From: Pseudoalteromonas piscicida
GTDB lineage: Bacteria; Pseudomonadota; Gammaproteobacteria; Enterobacterales; Alteromonadaceae
Assembly (NCBI RefSeq): GCF_002744175.1
Contig: NZ_NKHF01000015.1
Location: 1 to 53,769 of the forward strand
Direction of reading: 5' to 3'
DNA length: 53,769 nt
Below the pieces are notes generated by a model. The model was not told the DNA's origin. It did no database searches and was given only the letters and a program-made list of their open reading frames with translations. Shown in pieces: positions 25,485-35,028 of the stretch. The translations under genes and the position numbers were made by a program. Each line of letters starts with the position of its first letter. The stretch's first letter is position 1.

Positions 25485-26966
25485 TTAAATTGCACGGCAG
25501 GTTCTGGCGAGGCCATATTGGTTATACAGGTAGTGCTCGTTGATAATGCCGATATGTGAATACGGGTTCATAGCTTGAATAGCGGTTGCAATGATCCCGC
25601 CATCACGTCCGAGTGAATCCGTTTTCGAACGGTAGCAATAAGAGCTCAATAGTTCACCAGACAGCGTTTCGAGTGCAACATTCACTTCCCCTTCACTGTT
25701 CTCAGTACCGTTACTTCCCGACGTTCTATATGGCTCACTGTTACTGGTAAAGAAATAATTAATGGGCTCGAGTTTATTTTCTGCGGTAAACAGATAATGT
25801 GCATTAAATTTGTTACCAGCCATTTTTAGCTCATCACTCAACATACCAAAATAGCCATAGTAGTTTTGCGCGTAACTCGTCATCGCAGCCTCACTACCAG
25901 AGATCCGGTTGATCCCGTGTGGTTGTCCAAGGGTATTCGCAATAAAGACTAAGGTGGTGAAGTCGCCATTATCGACATAACTTTGATACTCAGCTTCATT
26001 GGCGATAGCAATATTGGTGATGAGGTTGCCGTCACGGTATTTCTCTACCACTAAATTTGTGCCAGAGTCTATTACCACTAAACAATGCTTTTGGTTGTTA
26101 TACAAAACCGCGACGTTATTGTGGGCATAACTAGAGCGTGTTGGAATACCAAATTTATCTCGCGCATTCAGATTTTGCTTTGGTAAGGTACGCGATGTGA
26201 ACCCCTGCTCACGTACAAAAATACCTCCATATTCTGTTGCATTGGCTGACTGAGATTCTTGCGTGCTGTATACCACTTCAAAGTCAATATCGTTTGGCTG
26301 TGCTTTTAACCCCAGAGGCACGATAGCACTAGAGCCATATTGATACACCTTAGTAGCAGGGTTTTGTTCAAAGGCATTATTATGGACAAAGCTTGACTTT
26401 ACCATAGTGGTCGACGAGCCATCTTGGCTTACCACTAAATGATCTAAACGGCAGGTATCCGTAGCTGCATTTGCGGTAAAGCTTGGCCGAGTCAAATAAC
26501 TTGTACCATCACTATTATAGATAGCCAGTACTGATGTTGAGCGTCGAAAGGTTGCATTACTATTGGGTGTTTCTATGCCTTTTAGTGCAAATAGATTTTT
26601 TGGTGTCGCGGCATTACTGCGCGTGACCGCTGTATTTATTTGCTGAGTGAGTGGGCTGATTTGGTCCAATAATGCCAGTTTTGCTGCTCTTGTCACTAAT
26701 TCGGCAGTCGCTGTTGTTAACTCGCCTTTGGCCGAGTCAATATTATTGAGTGTTGTACCAGCGACCTGCTGCAACAAGTGTGTTGAGTCGTCTAAATGTG
26801 CTTCGGCCACTGCAACGACAGCTTGCTCAAGCTTAGCATTATCTGCAAGCCGAGTTATTGCGTTGGTCACTAAGGTTTGCTCTTCAGCACTGAGCGGGGT
26901 GCTACCGTTCATATCGGCGACAAGTTTGTCGACCATTACCTGAACAGCTTGTTGAATTGTTGCCAT
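25485..26966 (-). CDS. Cassette C fibre tip protein
   Basis: This is a 493-residue protein. The N-terminal 120 residues are a Thr/Ala/Leu-rich helical stalk (MATIQQAVQVMVDKLVADMN at the start). The remainder is beta-rich, with a laminin G/concanavalin-like pattern (FRRSTSVLAIYNSDGTSYLT; KYRDGNL; YFGMLSDELKMAG). It is the longest of the five tips. It probably binds a glycan or surface polymer, inferred from fold-like pattern and position only. Confidence 0.6.
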   Translation of the reverse strand: MATIQQAVQVMVDKLVADMNGSTPLSAEEQTLVTNAITRLADNAKLEQAVVAVAEAHLDDSTHLLQQVAGTTLNNIDSAKGELTTATAELVTRAAKLALLDQISPLTQQINTAVTRSNAATPKNLFALKGIETPNSNATFRRSTSVLAIYNSDGTSYLTRPSFTANAATDTCRLDHLVVSQDGSSTTMVKSSFVHNNAFEQNPATKVYQYGSSAIVPLGLKAQPNDIDFEVVYSTQESQSANATEYGGIFVREQGFTSRTLPKQNLNARDKFGIPTRSSYAHNNVAVLYNNQKHCLVVIDSGTNLVVEKYRDGNLITNIAIANEAEYQSYVDNGDFTTLVFIANTLGQPHGINRISGSEAAMTSYAQNYYGYFGMLSDELKMAGNKFNAHYLFTAENKLEPINYFFTSNSEPYRTSGSNGTENSEGEVNVALETLSGELLSSYCYRSKTDSLGRDGGIIATAIQAMNPYSHIGIINEHYLYNQYGLARTCRAI

Positions 26967-26986
26967 GATTTCCTCTTTAAGGTCAT

Positions 26987-27208
26987 TTAAATGGGGAGTA
27001 AAGATTCACCCAAGAGTTGATTGAGTCTTAGCCTTTTAAAACGCTTGTCGAGATCCATATTTGCTTGTGTGTGCGCCATTTGCAGCTGGTGGATGTCAGT
27101 ATCAATGGCCTTGATGGCATTGATCAGGCGTTGTACGTCTTGCTCTAGTAAATTATCTGGGTGTGGAAGTGGATATTGCTGATACGGAGTGAGTTGATTT
27201 ATGTCCAC
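26987..27208 (-). CDS. Small cassette C tail protein
   Basis: This 73-residue protein starts with GTG behind a strong GGAGGAAGA. It opens MDINQLTPYQQYPLPHPDNL and continues as a helical segment (DVQRLINAIKAIDTDI). The start resembles the N-terminal linker of phage tail fibre proteins that join a fibre to its carrier. Position between the 398-residue protein and the tip supports a joint or connector. No family assigned. Confidence 0.6.
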   Translation of the reverse strand: MDINQLTPYQQYPLPHPDNLLEQDVQRLINAIKAIDTDIHQLQMAHTQANMDLDKRFKRLRLNQLLGESLLPI

Positions 27209-27216
27209 TCTTCCTC

Positions 27217-28413
27217 CTATAAGGTAAATGCTCTAAGTTCGCGTACACTCGGGCGCTGTGACGGCGTCCCTTTAAGTACAAGTTTTACTCGAGTGGTGGC
27301 GGTGTCTATACCATTAAATCGGTAACTGAATTGCTGCCAGCCATCGTTCAACACGCTGCTACTTTCCTGCTCTAGTGGTAACCAGTCTTCACCTTTTTGC
27401 ATGAACACTTGCACTTCAGCATGACTTTGGATATTTGCTTCAAACGTAACGGTTAAATCACCACCGAGTCGGCATCTCAGCTCTCGAGAAACATAATCTC
27501 CAGCGTCTGCAACTTGGCCATGAACACATTGAGTACCAGCAAATACAAGTGGTGTAAGACGTTGCGTTCCTGTCAGGATGGCACATACCTGCACTTTACC
27601 TGTTATTACCTCTCCTAAAGAGTTAGGCTGCCACTCTTGTACATTAATTACTTTTTCTTTGTTCCCAGCCGGATAAGTTAGCTCAAAAGTAACTTGTGTC
27701 TCGGCACTTGGACGCTGAACCACAGCCAGTAGCATTAGATCCGTGACTTGAGCCACTTCCACCTCACCTAACTCCACTCTGACTGATGGCTGTGTAAATT
27801 TGGCTGCTTTTAATCTAAACGTAAGATCTTTATCTTGATGTGGTGTCCAAGTACTGGCATTACTGGATGACAATAACACCCCCACTTGATAGGGCTGCGA
27901 CGTTACCCAGTTATGTCCTTGATCTAGCTTGCCTAACTCGGCAATAGCAACACTATGTTGGGCACCATCAGTCAGCACAACCAGTGCATATTCCTGATCA
28001 GCGTTAAGGAAGGTTGGCGTAAAAGCAAACAAGGTTGGCTGTTCACCGAGGTTAATATCTTCGCTCGCCAACTTACTGCTCGCGAGTACCGTTTGTGTAG
28101 GAACGCCTTGTACTACCTCACGAATTTGTACTTCTACCGCTTCTGCGCCTTTAGCTGTAAACCACAGCTCAACGCCCGCGATAAACCGCGACTGCTCTAA
28201 AATAAAGGTCTGCGCTAAGGGGTCAAAACGTTGGGTAATGATGTTATTTACACGCCGCAGAGTCTCCACTTCAATCACACCACTGCCCGTGTAACTTGCA
28301 CTACCTGCGGAGCCCTGTTTGCCAATAAAGCGCACCAGCTTAGTGCCAGCAGGCACATTACCTGGCACCTTAAATCGCCCGCTGAGTTCTCCTCTTGTAT
28401 TTGCTCGGATCAT
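27217..28413 (-). CDS. Cassette C large tail/baseplate accessory protein
   Basis: This 398-residue beta-rich protein has a C-terminal galactose-binding-like half (WQQFSYRFNGIDTATTRVKL). Its ATG overlaps the DUF4815-like gene stop (ATGA), so the two are made together. In other tail clusters a protein of this type follows the DUF4815 protein; by position it is a fibre shaft or carbohydrate-binding module. I cannot assign a family name. Confidence 0.55.
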   Translation of the reverse strand: MIRANTRGELSGRFKVPGNVPAGTKLVRFIGKQGSAGSASYTGSGVIEVETLRRVNNIITQRFDPLAQTFILEQSRFIAGVELWFTAKGAEAVEVQIREVVQGVPTQTVLASSKLASEDINLGEQPTLFAFTPTFLNADQEYALVVLTDGAQHSVAIAELGKLDQGHNWVTSQPYQVGVLLSSSNASTWTPHQDKDLTFRLKAAKFTQPSVRVELGEVEVAQVTDLMLLAVVQRPSAETQVTFELTYPAGNKEKVINVQEWQPNSLGEVITGKVQVCAILTGTQRLTPLVFAGTQCVHGQVADAGDYVSRELRCRLGGDLTVTFEANIQSHAEVQVFMQKGEDWLPLEQESSSVLNDGWQQFSYRFNGIDTATTRVKLVLKGTPSQRPSVRELRAFTL

Positions 28414-30374
28414 GCTTGTACCTCCGAAATAATTTCAATACCATCAAATAGTAAAGACGTTAACTGCTCGCCCGAATCAAATCCTGAAATGGCAAAGTTG
28501 ACCCATCGAGTACGCAAAAATTCAATCTGCTGACGACGCACACCGACCCGCTCGGTGGTTGTTTGAGTCACAATCCGGCGAACACGGCCACCTCCGCGCG
28601 TTAAACGACGGGTAATAGGACTGGTCCATTGCGTTTGTGTTTGTGTCCAGTGGTCAACACTCGGTGTCAAGGTTACTTCTGCTGGAATGGGTTCAAAGGC
28701 CATATACGGGTTGACCTTCATGTCGCCCGTACGACTTTCTTGTACTAAAACATCTTCTAGTTCATAGGGTAACGACAGGGTTTGCGGCTGAGCGAGTTGG
28801 CTGACTTCTGCGGTCATCGGCAACATCAGTTCACCATCCACAATGGATGCACTTTGCGCCAGTCCAACATCGCGCATATCATCATCCAAAAATGGATCAA
28901 CAAACACGCCGTATTTACTGGACGGCGATTGTGCATTGGTATCGTTGCGCAGCCGCTCAATTGCAAGCAGCTGGTACAGATCGGAGATTTGTTGTTGCAT
29001 CAGAGCCAAATCTGTCATTTGTACAGCCTCAATCGCAATATTTTCGATTTGAGGCGGACTGCTCCCCCAATGTTGATGTACTCTCGCAAGACCGAGGTGC
29101 TGATGGGGGATAAGTGGTGCTTGTGGGTTAATTCGATCCGGTGCACCTTGGATCCGCTCAATGCTGCCACCTGGCGTTAATACTAAAAGGTCAATACGCG
29201 GCATAAACCAGTGATAGTCGACCACTACCAGGCCATTTTCGAGCACTTCTTCTACATCGCTAAGTTGCTTTTGAAGCCAAAACCCCGTTTCATCAGCATC
29301 AATGTTCACTAGGCGACGATAGGTGTAACTCACCTCGTATGTCGTACCGGATGCGGGTTTGTTGCCACCATCGCGCCAACTGATATGGTTACGAGTAAAA
29401 ATGAAGTCGATCCCTTGTTGGTATTCAATGCCATCTTGTGAAATCGCCAAAATTTCAATGACGGAGTCATCATCAAAGGGATCGGTATTTTGACCTGTTT
29501 GCGCGTGACCCCGAGTGAGTGTGGTGCGCTTTTTCACTTCAGCAGTCACTTGGTCAATCCGTTGCACTGGTGAAAAGTCCAGCTCAATTCGCATTGCGCC
29601 TTGCGCATTAGCAATAAACCGACTCGGCTCATTGATCACTTCTCGCACATCAGGATCACTTGCTAACGCTACGGGCACCGCAGTATTAAATGCAATCTCA
29701 TAGCCATTAATATGCGCTTTGCCTTCTTGCAGATTAAAGTGCTGGTGGCTTGCGGTCGCCTCACGAAAACTCACGTTTAATCCGCTAACCACATAACTGC
29801 CGCCATTCGCCTCTCGGTCGTAACGTGCAAGTGCACTGGTGATCGAATCTAATTGCGGAGGGGGCTGCTTAATAATTAGCGTGCCATGATCGATTTGGTA
29901 AACTGGAAAAAAGTCGCTATCGGGATAATCAAGGCTGTCGCTCAGGCCCCAGCTGCCTGAAACTTTTAAACGCGCGGCCCCCGCTTCGTCAAAGTTATGC
30001 GCGCCAATAGCGGGATCTCTAAGTGTGGGGTCTTCCAGCTCAGTAACTACTGATTTAGCTAACCACACACCGACCACTTCAAGGCGGTCTACGGCAATAT
30101 GCAATTGCTTAGTCGCAACATCATGGACTGCACCTTGAAGATAAACCGATGATGCGCCAATGGTCGCCAAGCCATGGGTTCGGTCGATTACAACATCTCC
30201 CCCTTTTACGACATCGCCATCTTTCATCAGGACATCCGCAATGCCTTTGACGTGGTGTTGCGACTGCAGTTGCATGTCGTTCAACTCACGGCTTTGTAGT
30301 CCTTTACTGGCACGAAATAGCAGTTGACTATAGTGCTTCGCTGGATCAAATTGTTGGTAATAATCTTTTATCAT
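28410..30374 (-). CDS. DUF4815-like large tail protein of cassette C
   Basis: This 654-residue protein begins MIKDYYQQFDPAKHYSQLLF and has FRASKGLQSRELNDMQLQSQ early on, the hallmark of the phage DUF4815 family. The remainder is beta-rich with coiled parts and an RRLTRGGGRVRRIV segment (about residues 590-605). It only occurs in cassette C and is the largest fibre-associated protein in the cluster. It could be a long fibre shaft or a receptor-binding scaffold. The next gene is translationally coupled. Confidence 0.75.
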   Translation of the reverse strand: MIKDYYQQFDPAKHYSQLLFRASKGLQSRELNDMQLQSQHHVKGIADVLMKDGDVVKGGDVVIDRTHGLATIGASSVYLQGAVHDVATKQLHIAVDRLEVVGVWLAKSVVTELEDPTLRDPAIGAHNFDEAGAARLKVSGSWGLSDSLDYPDSDFFPVYQIDHGTLIIKQPPPQLDSITSALARYDREANGGSYVVSGLNVSFREATASHQHFNLQEGKAHINGYEIAFNTAVPVALASDPDVREVINEPSRFIANAQGAMRIELDFSPVQRIDQVTAEVKKRTTLTRGHAQTGQNTDPFDDDSVIEILAISQDGIEYQQGIDFIFTRNHISWRDGGNKPASGTTYEVSYTYRRLVNIDADETGFWLQKQLSDVEEVLENGLVVVDYHWFMPRIDLLVLTPGGSIERIQGAPDRINPQAPLIPHQHLGLARVHQHWGSSPPQIENIAIEAVQMTDLALMQQQISDLYQLLAIERLRNDTNAQSPSSKYGVFVDPFLDDDMRDVGLAQSASIVDGELMLPMTAEVSQLAQPQTLSLPYELEDVLVQESRTGDMKVNPYMAFEPIPAEVTLTPSVDHWTQTQTQWTSPITRRLTRGGGRVRRIVTQTTTERVGVRRQQIEFLRTRWVNFAISGFDSGEQLTSLLFDGIEIISEVQA

Positions 30375-30384
30375 TGCCTTCTTC

Positions 30385-30867
30385 TTAAAAACTGATCACA
30401 AACTCAAAGGTCTCGCGAACGCCTTGGTCACGAAATAATGCCGGACGATGTTCAAGTAGAATAAGCTCACCGGTGTCTACCACCTCATCAGGTGTGAGGT
30501 AATATTGCCCAGCTGGGATCTCCGCACTTGGTGTAGTGCCAAGCATAAGTCCAAGCTCGCGGATATGCTCTCCCAAGCCATCCTCAAAATCGTAGGTAAA
30601 TTGACAATAAAGGTGCTGGCTAACGACATCGGTTAATTTAAATTTTCCGGTCGGTACTTGAATTTCGCCTTGTTCATCCGGTTCACAAAAGCGAATTTGC
30701 TTTGCTTTGCGATAACCGATGAGATTGGTAAGTTGTGTGGTATTGGTTGGCGTGGGCGGTAAAGTGTTGTCCCAGCTGGACTCGCCCTTCCCCCATGCCA
30801 AATAAATAGCTTGCTGCTGCATTAGCCGTGCAAGCGCCTTTCGGCCTTGAAGCGTTAAAGTGGCCAA
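30385..30867 (-). CDS. Cassette C fibre-base-like protein
   Basis: This 160-residue protein is likely to start at TTG (GGAG at 7 nt spacing). It has MATLTLQGRKALARLMQ at the start and HIRELGLMLGTTP in the second half, a reduced version of the tail-collar pattern IREIGVYL seen in cassettes A, B and D. It fills the same position after gpI, so it is probably the divergent fibre base of cassette C. Confidence 0.65.
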   Translation of the reverse strand: MATLTLQGRKALARLMQQQAIYLAWGKGESSWDNTLPPTPTNTTQLTNLIGYRKAKQIRFCEPDEQGEIQVPTGKFKLTDVVSQHLYCQFTYDFEDGLGEHIRELGLMLGTTPSAEIPAGQYYLTPDEVVDTGELILLEHRPALFRDQGVRETFEFVISF

Positions 30868-30886
30868 GGAATACTCCTATTAAGTT

Positions 30887-31735
30887 TTATTGGTTATTAC
30901 TGTGTCTATGCAGTACGTAGGCAATTAGCGGCATACTGTTTGTCAAAGTCGTGCCACTCCAACTCTGTGCCCACCTTCCAACCCAGGTTCTTGTCGACCA
31001 CACCCGATGCTGCGAAAGCTTCCTAATTCGGGCTGAGCTCACCGGCAGTTGTGAAGGCTCTTTGTCGCTGAGCTTGTATTCACTCAAGCGTTTTGTAGTG
31101 AGGTAATGACTGCGCTGGCTATGTTTTCTACTGAGGTGTGCAAAGGCATTCGTCATGTTATAGCTCACACCTTGCTGGTGGCTGCGGCCGAAACTGACTT
31201 TGCATAGCCTGTTATCGCCATCATGAAATGGCACGCCAGAAACATCAGATAGAAGCACTCCAAAACCACTTTGAGATAACTTCAGTTCACGCACATCATA
31301 ACCATGATAAATACGCGAGAGTTTGGCTCTTACTGGGGCAGAGAGCCCAAGCAGTTGGTGTATGTCTTTAAGCGCCTTGTTCCCCGGAATTTTGCCAGAT
31401 GCCAATTGATAGCGATAAAAGTGACGCCCAGGTTTATCAACCTCAAGCTCTGCCTCGTCAAAGTTGAGCCAATTGAGTGCGATGTCTAGACTTTTTGGTG
31501 TACCGCGAAGTCGCTGCCAAACCAAACCTTCTTTGATGGTTTCGCGAAGATCCTGACTGTAGGGCAGAATCGCTTCTAAGCCATACTCCCACACAAGCCA
31601 CATTAGCAAGTTGTCGTTCGGATCGGCCTTAAACCCAGATAACCTTGAGATACCCGAGTGAATATCGTCACTCACGGCAACACTTTGCTGCAATCGCCGT
31701 TGCAGCAAAGTATGATTAGGAGGTAATAACGTCAT
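30887..31735 (-). CDS. I: Cassette C baseplate protein I (divergent)
   Basis: This 282-residue protein lies directly after gpJ-C (1 bp gap). It keeps only traces of the gpI signature: LLMWLVWEYGLEAILPYSQD replaces the CPxxLLPWLAW motif, and a conserved RGTPKSLDIALNWL remains from HxxKGTxxxxKxAL. It has an additional basic region rich in Ser and Arg at the C-terminus. It is the most divergent of the four I proteins, which fits the unusual fibre set of cassette C. Confidence 0.75.
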   Translation of the reverse strand: MTLLPPNHTLLQRRLQQSVAVSDDIHSGISRLSGFKADPNDNLLMWLVWEYGLEAILPYSQDLRETIKEGLVWQRLRGTPKSLDIALNWLNFDEAELEVDKPGRHFYRYQLASGKIPGNKALKDIHQLLGLSAPVRAKLSRIYHGYDVRELKLSQSGFGVLLSDVSGVPFHDGDNRLCKVSFGRSHQQGVSYNMTNAFAHLSRKHSQRSHYLTTKRLSEYKLSDKEPSQLPVSSARIRKLSQHRVWSTRTWVGRWAQSWSGTTLTNSMPLIAYVLHRHSNNQ

Positions 31736-31736
31736 C

Positions 31737-32579
31737 TTAGCCTCGCTTTAATGTCAGCGAGATTGACCTCGGCATAACGTACTGATGGGCTGCCACATCA
31801 ATTAACTGTGTTGGAGCGAGCAGTTCGATATGCCTAATTCCCGTACTGTGTAATTGCGCATGCAGCCAGCTTGGCGTTAAGTCCCAACCAAGTGTCGTGA
31901 TGTTGAGCCAGTTGTCTTGCAACGTTTGCTCTAGTTTATTGATGATAAGTTCAGAAGCATGGGTATTGAGATAAAGCTCAGCTTCAACATCTACCCAAAC
32001 GGGCTGTGCAAGCTTGACCTCTAACGTGTCCGTTAGCATTTTCACCGAGTCATCAAATAGCCTATCTTTCACTTGTGCTAAAACCTGTTCTGCATCAGTG
32101 TCAAACTTTGCAAGTACCGTTACCACCACCCGCCCGTCCCCTGGGCTTTGCACCGACACATCCTTGATTAACCCAGGTGCAGCCTCAATGGCTTGATGCC
32201 GATAATGCGCCGCACTCCCTGCCGTACTGGACGCAATAGTGCTGTTACGAATGCGCATTCGTAGGGTTTCGTCATGCTCATCGGGCAACCGAGCCACGCC
32301 ATAAAAAGCGCCAAGATGTTCAAGATCGGCGCCTTGGCTGGTGGCTAACAAATTAGCTGCTGCGGCCTCATTTACACGTTGGCGTAATAACAGCTCGCGA
32401 TAGCTTTCGACTTGCAAACAAATCGCCAGCGGCGAGCTTTCGAGCGCTAACGCTTCGGCATATTCAGGTGCAAGTTCGATAAAACGTTGTTTACGTGCTT
32501 GGAATAAGCTTTCGAAATCAAGTGGTTCAAGGATGTTTGGCGCTGGCAAAGTGAAAAGATCGATTGATTGATTTGCCAT
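31737..32579 (-). CDS. J: Cassette C baseplate wedge protein J
   Basis: This 280-residue J family protein shows ESYRELLLRQRVNEAAAANL, GADLEHLGAFYGVAR, the STAGSAAHYRHQA stretch and C-terminal TPSWLHAQLHSTGIRHIELL. The PSDP motif in the N-terminal part of copies A and B (LPSDPAIKLME) is replaced by LESSPLAICLQ here and LESEPLTKLLE in copy D. The frame is intact and the start ATG at 32579 has a usable upstream purine stretch. Confidence 0.9.
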   Translation of the reverse strand: MANQSIDLFTLPAPNILEPLDFESLFQARKQRFIELAPEYAEALALESSPLAICLQVESYRELLLRQRVNEAAAANLLATSQGADLEHLGAFYGVARLPDEHDETLRMRIRNSTIASSTAGSAAHYRHQAIEAAPGLIKDVSVQSPGDGRVVVTVLAKFDTDAEQVLAQVKDRLFDDSVKMLTDTLEVKLAQPVWVDVEAELYLNTHASELIINKLEQTLQDNWLNITTLGWDLTPSWLHAQLHSTGIRHIELLAPTQLIDVAAHQYVMPRSISLTLKRG

Positions 32580-32587
32580 AGAGTGCC

Positions 32588-32956
32588 TTATTCTGGAGGG
32601 GTTAGAATGCTTGCAACACCAGTAGCGCGAGATGCAATTTCTTGGTAAACATGTTCAGCGCCTTTACCTTGATAGGGAAACTGAATTTCATTATTCAGCA
32701 CTTTTGTGGTTAATGTACCTAAGTCGTCACGCCCCTGTGATGCCACTGCACGCATCTCGGCAAGTGTTGTTGCTTTGCTGAGGCCATCAAGCAGTTTAAT
32801 AAACTCAACTAATACTAGGTGGCCTGTATCCGCAGTAGTCCCGAGAATAGATTCTACATCCGCCACTTCTCTGGTTATTTGTCCGCGCTTAACCTGCTTG
32901 TCTAGATATGCGAGTGTCGCTAAATGGTCTTGTTGTGAAGGAATTTGTTCTTGCAT
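32588..32956 (-). CDS. Cassette B accessory protein (chaperone position)
   Basis: This 122-residue helical protein has no recognised family. It occupies the slot after the cassette B tip gene where the other cassettes carry fibre chaperones. It is mostly alpha-helical with a C-terminal acidic end (ASILTPPE). It may be the chaperone or a small structural partner of that tip. Confidence 0.5.
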   Translation of the reverse strand: MQEQIPSQQDHLATLAYLDKQVKRGQITREVADVESILGTTADTGHLVLVEFIKLLDGLSKATTLAEMRAVASQGRDDLGTLTTKVLNNEIQFPYQGKGAEHVYQEIASRATGVASILTPPE

Positions 32957-32958
32957 AA

Positions 32959-33717
32959 TTACACCTCGATTCTTGGATAGTTAATAACACGGTCAACGGC
33001 AAAAGTGGTGTTGCCACCAAATTCAACGATATTTTGTGGTGTTTTATCACTGCTAACTGTCGATGGGAGTACGTTAATAAAGCGTACAAATAACATTGAA
33101 TAAGGGTGCAGACCATGAAGCTTAATTGTGTCAATAGTCTGCGTGGTTGCACATGCATTCCAGCCTCCTGTTATTTTTGGCTGAAGGCCTAAACGCTCGA
33201 TCTCATCATTAATCTGATCACTGGTTGCCTCATAATTTGCTAATATGAATTGAGGAAAGCTTCTAGACCAATCATGACTATATTGCTCTTCTTCACTGTA
33301 TCCAGGTGCATAACTATAACTACGAGTCAGATGTACTTTGGTAAGCGCCTGAGGGGCTGGATAGTTGTAATACCCCTGCGTAGCGATAGGTACTTTTACC
33401 CATTTTGAAATATGTGGAGCTTCAGGTTCAGCTTCTATATTTAACGAGTTCTTAGAATGATCCACCCTATCATAATAATTAATTCGCAAGTCAGAATGGC
33501 TATCTGCAAAGTTGAGGATCGCTTGATCTGTTTTTGAGCCCACCAAAGTAATCGCTTCACGAATATCTTGCTGCGCATCACTCAATGCATGATTAATTTC
33601 CCCCATTTTTCCGGTAACGGTTTGTGTGAGGGCATTATTTGAATCTATTAGCTTGCCATTTTCGGCTTGCAGCGCAGCAATGCGCTGCTCTAATGTCATT
33701 GGCTGATACTCGGCCAT
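32959..33717 (-). CDS. Cassette B fibre tip protein
   Basis: This 252-residue protein starts MAEYQPMTLEQRIAALQAEN, a coiled-coil stalk that shares the LEQxIAxL pattern with the cassette A tips. A beta-rich C-terminal receptor domain begins at about residue 90. No known domain is recognised. It follows the fibre base by 1 bp. The tip sequence differs completely from those of the other cassettes. Confidence 0.7.
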   Translation of the reverse strand: MAEYQPMTLEQRIAALQAENGKLIDSNNALTQTVTGKMGEINHALSDAQQDIREAITLVGSKTDQAILNFADSHSDLRINYYDRVDHSKNSLNIEAEPEAPHISKWVKVPIATQGYYNYPAPQALTKVHLTRSYSYAPGYSEEEQYSHDWSRSFPQFILANYEATSDQINDEIERLGLQPKITGGWNACATTQTIDTIKLHGLHPYSMLFVRFINVLPSTVSSDKTPQNIVEFGGNTTFAVDRVINYPRIEV

Positions 33718-33718
33718 A

Positions 33719-34255
33719 TTACACTCCTAACTGTAGTAGTCTGTCGTTAAATTGAATTTGTCGGTGGTTTGACTGAATTTGTGCTGTTAGTTGTTGGGTT
33801 TGTGCCACCAGCATGTCGAGAAACTCACTGGCATAAAAAAGCGTTAAGTCGCCTGTGGTATTAATGGTGATGGCATCTGCGGGGGCGGCACTGAGCAGGA
33901 GGTCGAACCCCTGTATAATTTGCGCAATCGGCGTTTGATAAAAAAGCACATTTTGTGGATGTGACCAAACGGCAAACAAAGTCCCATCTGCAAGATAAAA
34001 ACCTACTTCGCGTACCGCGTACTCAGCATCGTCGATAAAGTGTCCGGTAATATGAAATTGACCATCGCCAACAACTTGCCCGCCGGCAATAGCCACTCGA
34101 TTTTTTTCACTTCGCAGCCTAGTTTGGCTACGAGATGGCGTATAGCCAGAAGTACCTACCGCAATGGCGCTAATATCAATAGTAAACCCATTGGCTTTGG
34201 CATTGACGGCCGCATTTAATCCCGCCTGCGTAATAAGCGGCGTAAATTGTTCCAT
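33719..34255 (-). CDS. Cassette B fibre base (tail-collar type)
   Basis: This 178-residue protein has the tail-collar pattern: TPLITQAGLNAAVNAKANGF, AVGTSGYTPSRSQTRL, VREVGFYLADG. The frame extends to 34291 but the ATG at 34255 with AAGGAAC upstream fits the family start (MEQFTPLIT). It probably links the tip to gpI-B. Confidence 0.85.
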   Translation of the reverse strand: MEQFTPLITQAGLNAAVNAKANGFTIDISAIAVGTSGYTPSRSQTRLRSEKNRVAIAGGQVVGDGQFHITGHFIDDAEYAVREVGFYLADGTLFAVWSHPQNVLFYQTPIAQIIQGFDLLLSAAPADAITINTTGDLTLFYASEFLDMLVAQTQQLTAQIQSNHRQIQFNDRLLQLGV

Positions 34256-34281
34256 AAGTTGTTCCTTAAAGTCTGTAGAAC

Positions 34282-35028
34282 CTAGTAGCAATAAAATTGT
34301 TGGCGCTGCATTTGGATAGCAAAGGGGGCCGCTGTAACAAAGAGATAAGAAGTGCCGCTGAGGTCTGAATTTACCTCACCTGATACTTTGCCAATACCTT
34401 GAAAAACTGAGGTAGCAGTAACAGAGAGCTGAGTGATATTATCTACGCTGTCTAAGCGCTGCGACATCCAAGTCCGCTGCAAACTTGCCGATTGGCTTGC
34501 CACAGAGATGAGTAAATTGGCATCTTGCTGCACTCCCACACTTAAGCTAATTTGGCTTCGGCATGGCTTTGTCATCACCACGGCTTGCCAAAGTTGCGCC
34601 TGTAATTTAGGCGTCAATAAAGTACTGCCTGCGGGGTCCAGATTTTGAGCCGCCAAGGCAATAATCTGCGCTGAATGAGGGGGAAAGGCATAAGGTTCTT
34701 CTTGTTGCCACCACTCTCGTAATTCAACTTTTGCCGCAAGTGCAGACAAAGCACTTTTTATTGCGCTAACCGTCCCTTTTATACGGTGATCGGGCACACT
34801 ATTGGCAATGATCTTTCGCTTTACCTCAACAGGCCAAGCACTATCCCAAAAATCCACACTGAGTGCATCCGCAAGCCAAGGTAAAAAGTGCTCAGGACAA
34901 CGCCATGGATCCCACAAGCTTCCAAGTGGAACTGGAGTCGAAGACACTCTATCAAGCGCCGTTGCCAGGGCCTTTTCAAGGTCGCTACTCGCATATGGCA
35001 GTAGTGTATTAAATATCTCTTCCTGCAA
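34282..35028 (-). CDS. I: Cassette B baseplate protein I
   Basis: This 248-residue protein carries the gpI signature CPEHFLPWLADALSVDFWDS and DHRIKGTVSAIKSAL, followed by a WWQQ element. It starts with TTG at 35028 inside the end of gpJ-B (GGAG 7 nt upstream), so I and J are overlapping and coupled. It is close in length to copy A. Confidence 0.88.
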   Translation of the reverse strand: MQEEIFNTLLPYASSDLEKALATALDRVSSTPVPLGSLWDPWRCPEHFLPWLADALSVDFWDSAWPVEVKRKIIANSVPDHRIKGTVSAIKSALSALAAKVELREWWQQEEPYAFPPHSAQIIALAAQNLDPAGSTLLTPKLQAQLWQAVVMTKPCRSQISLSVGVQQDANLLISVASQSASLQRTWMSQRLDSVDNITQLSVTATSVFQGIGKVSGEVNSDLSGTSYLFVTAAPFAIQMQRQQFYCY

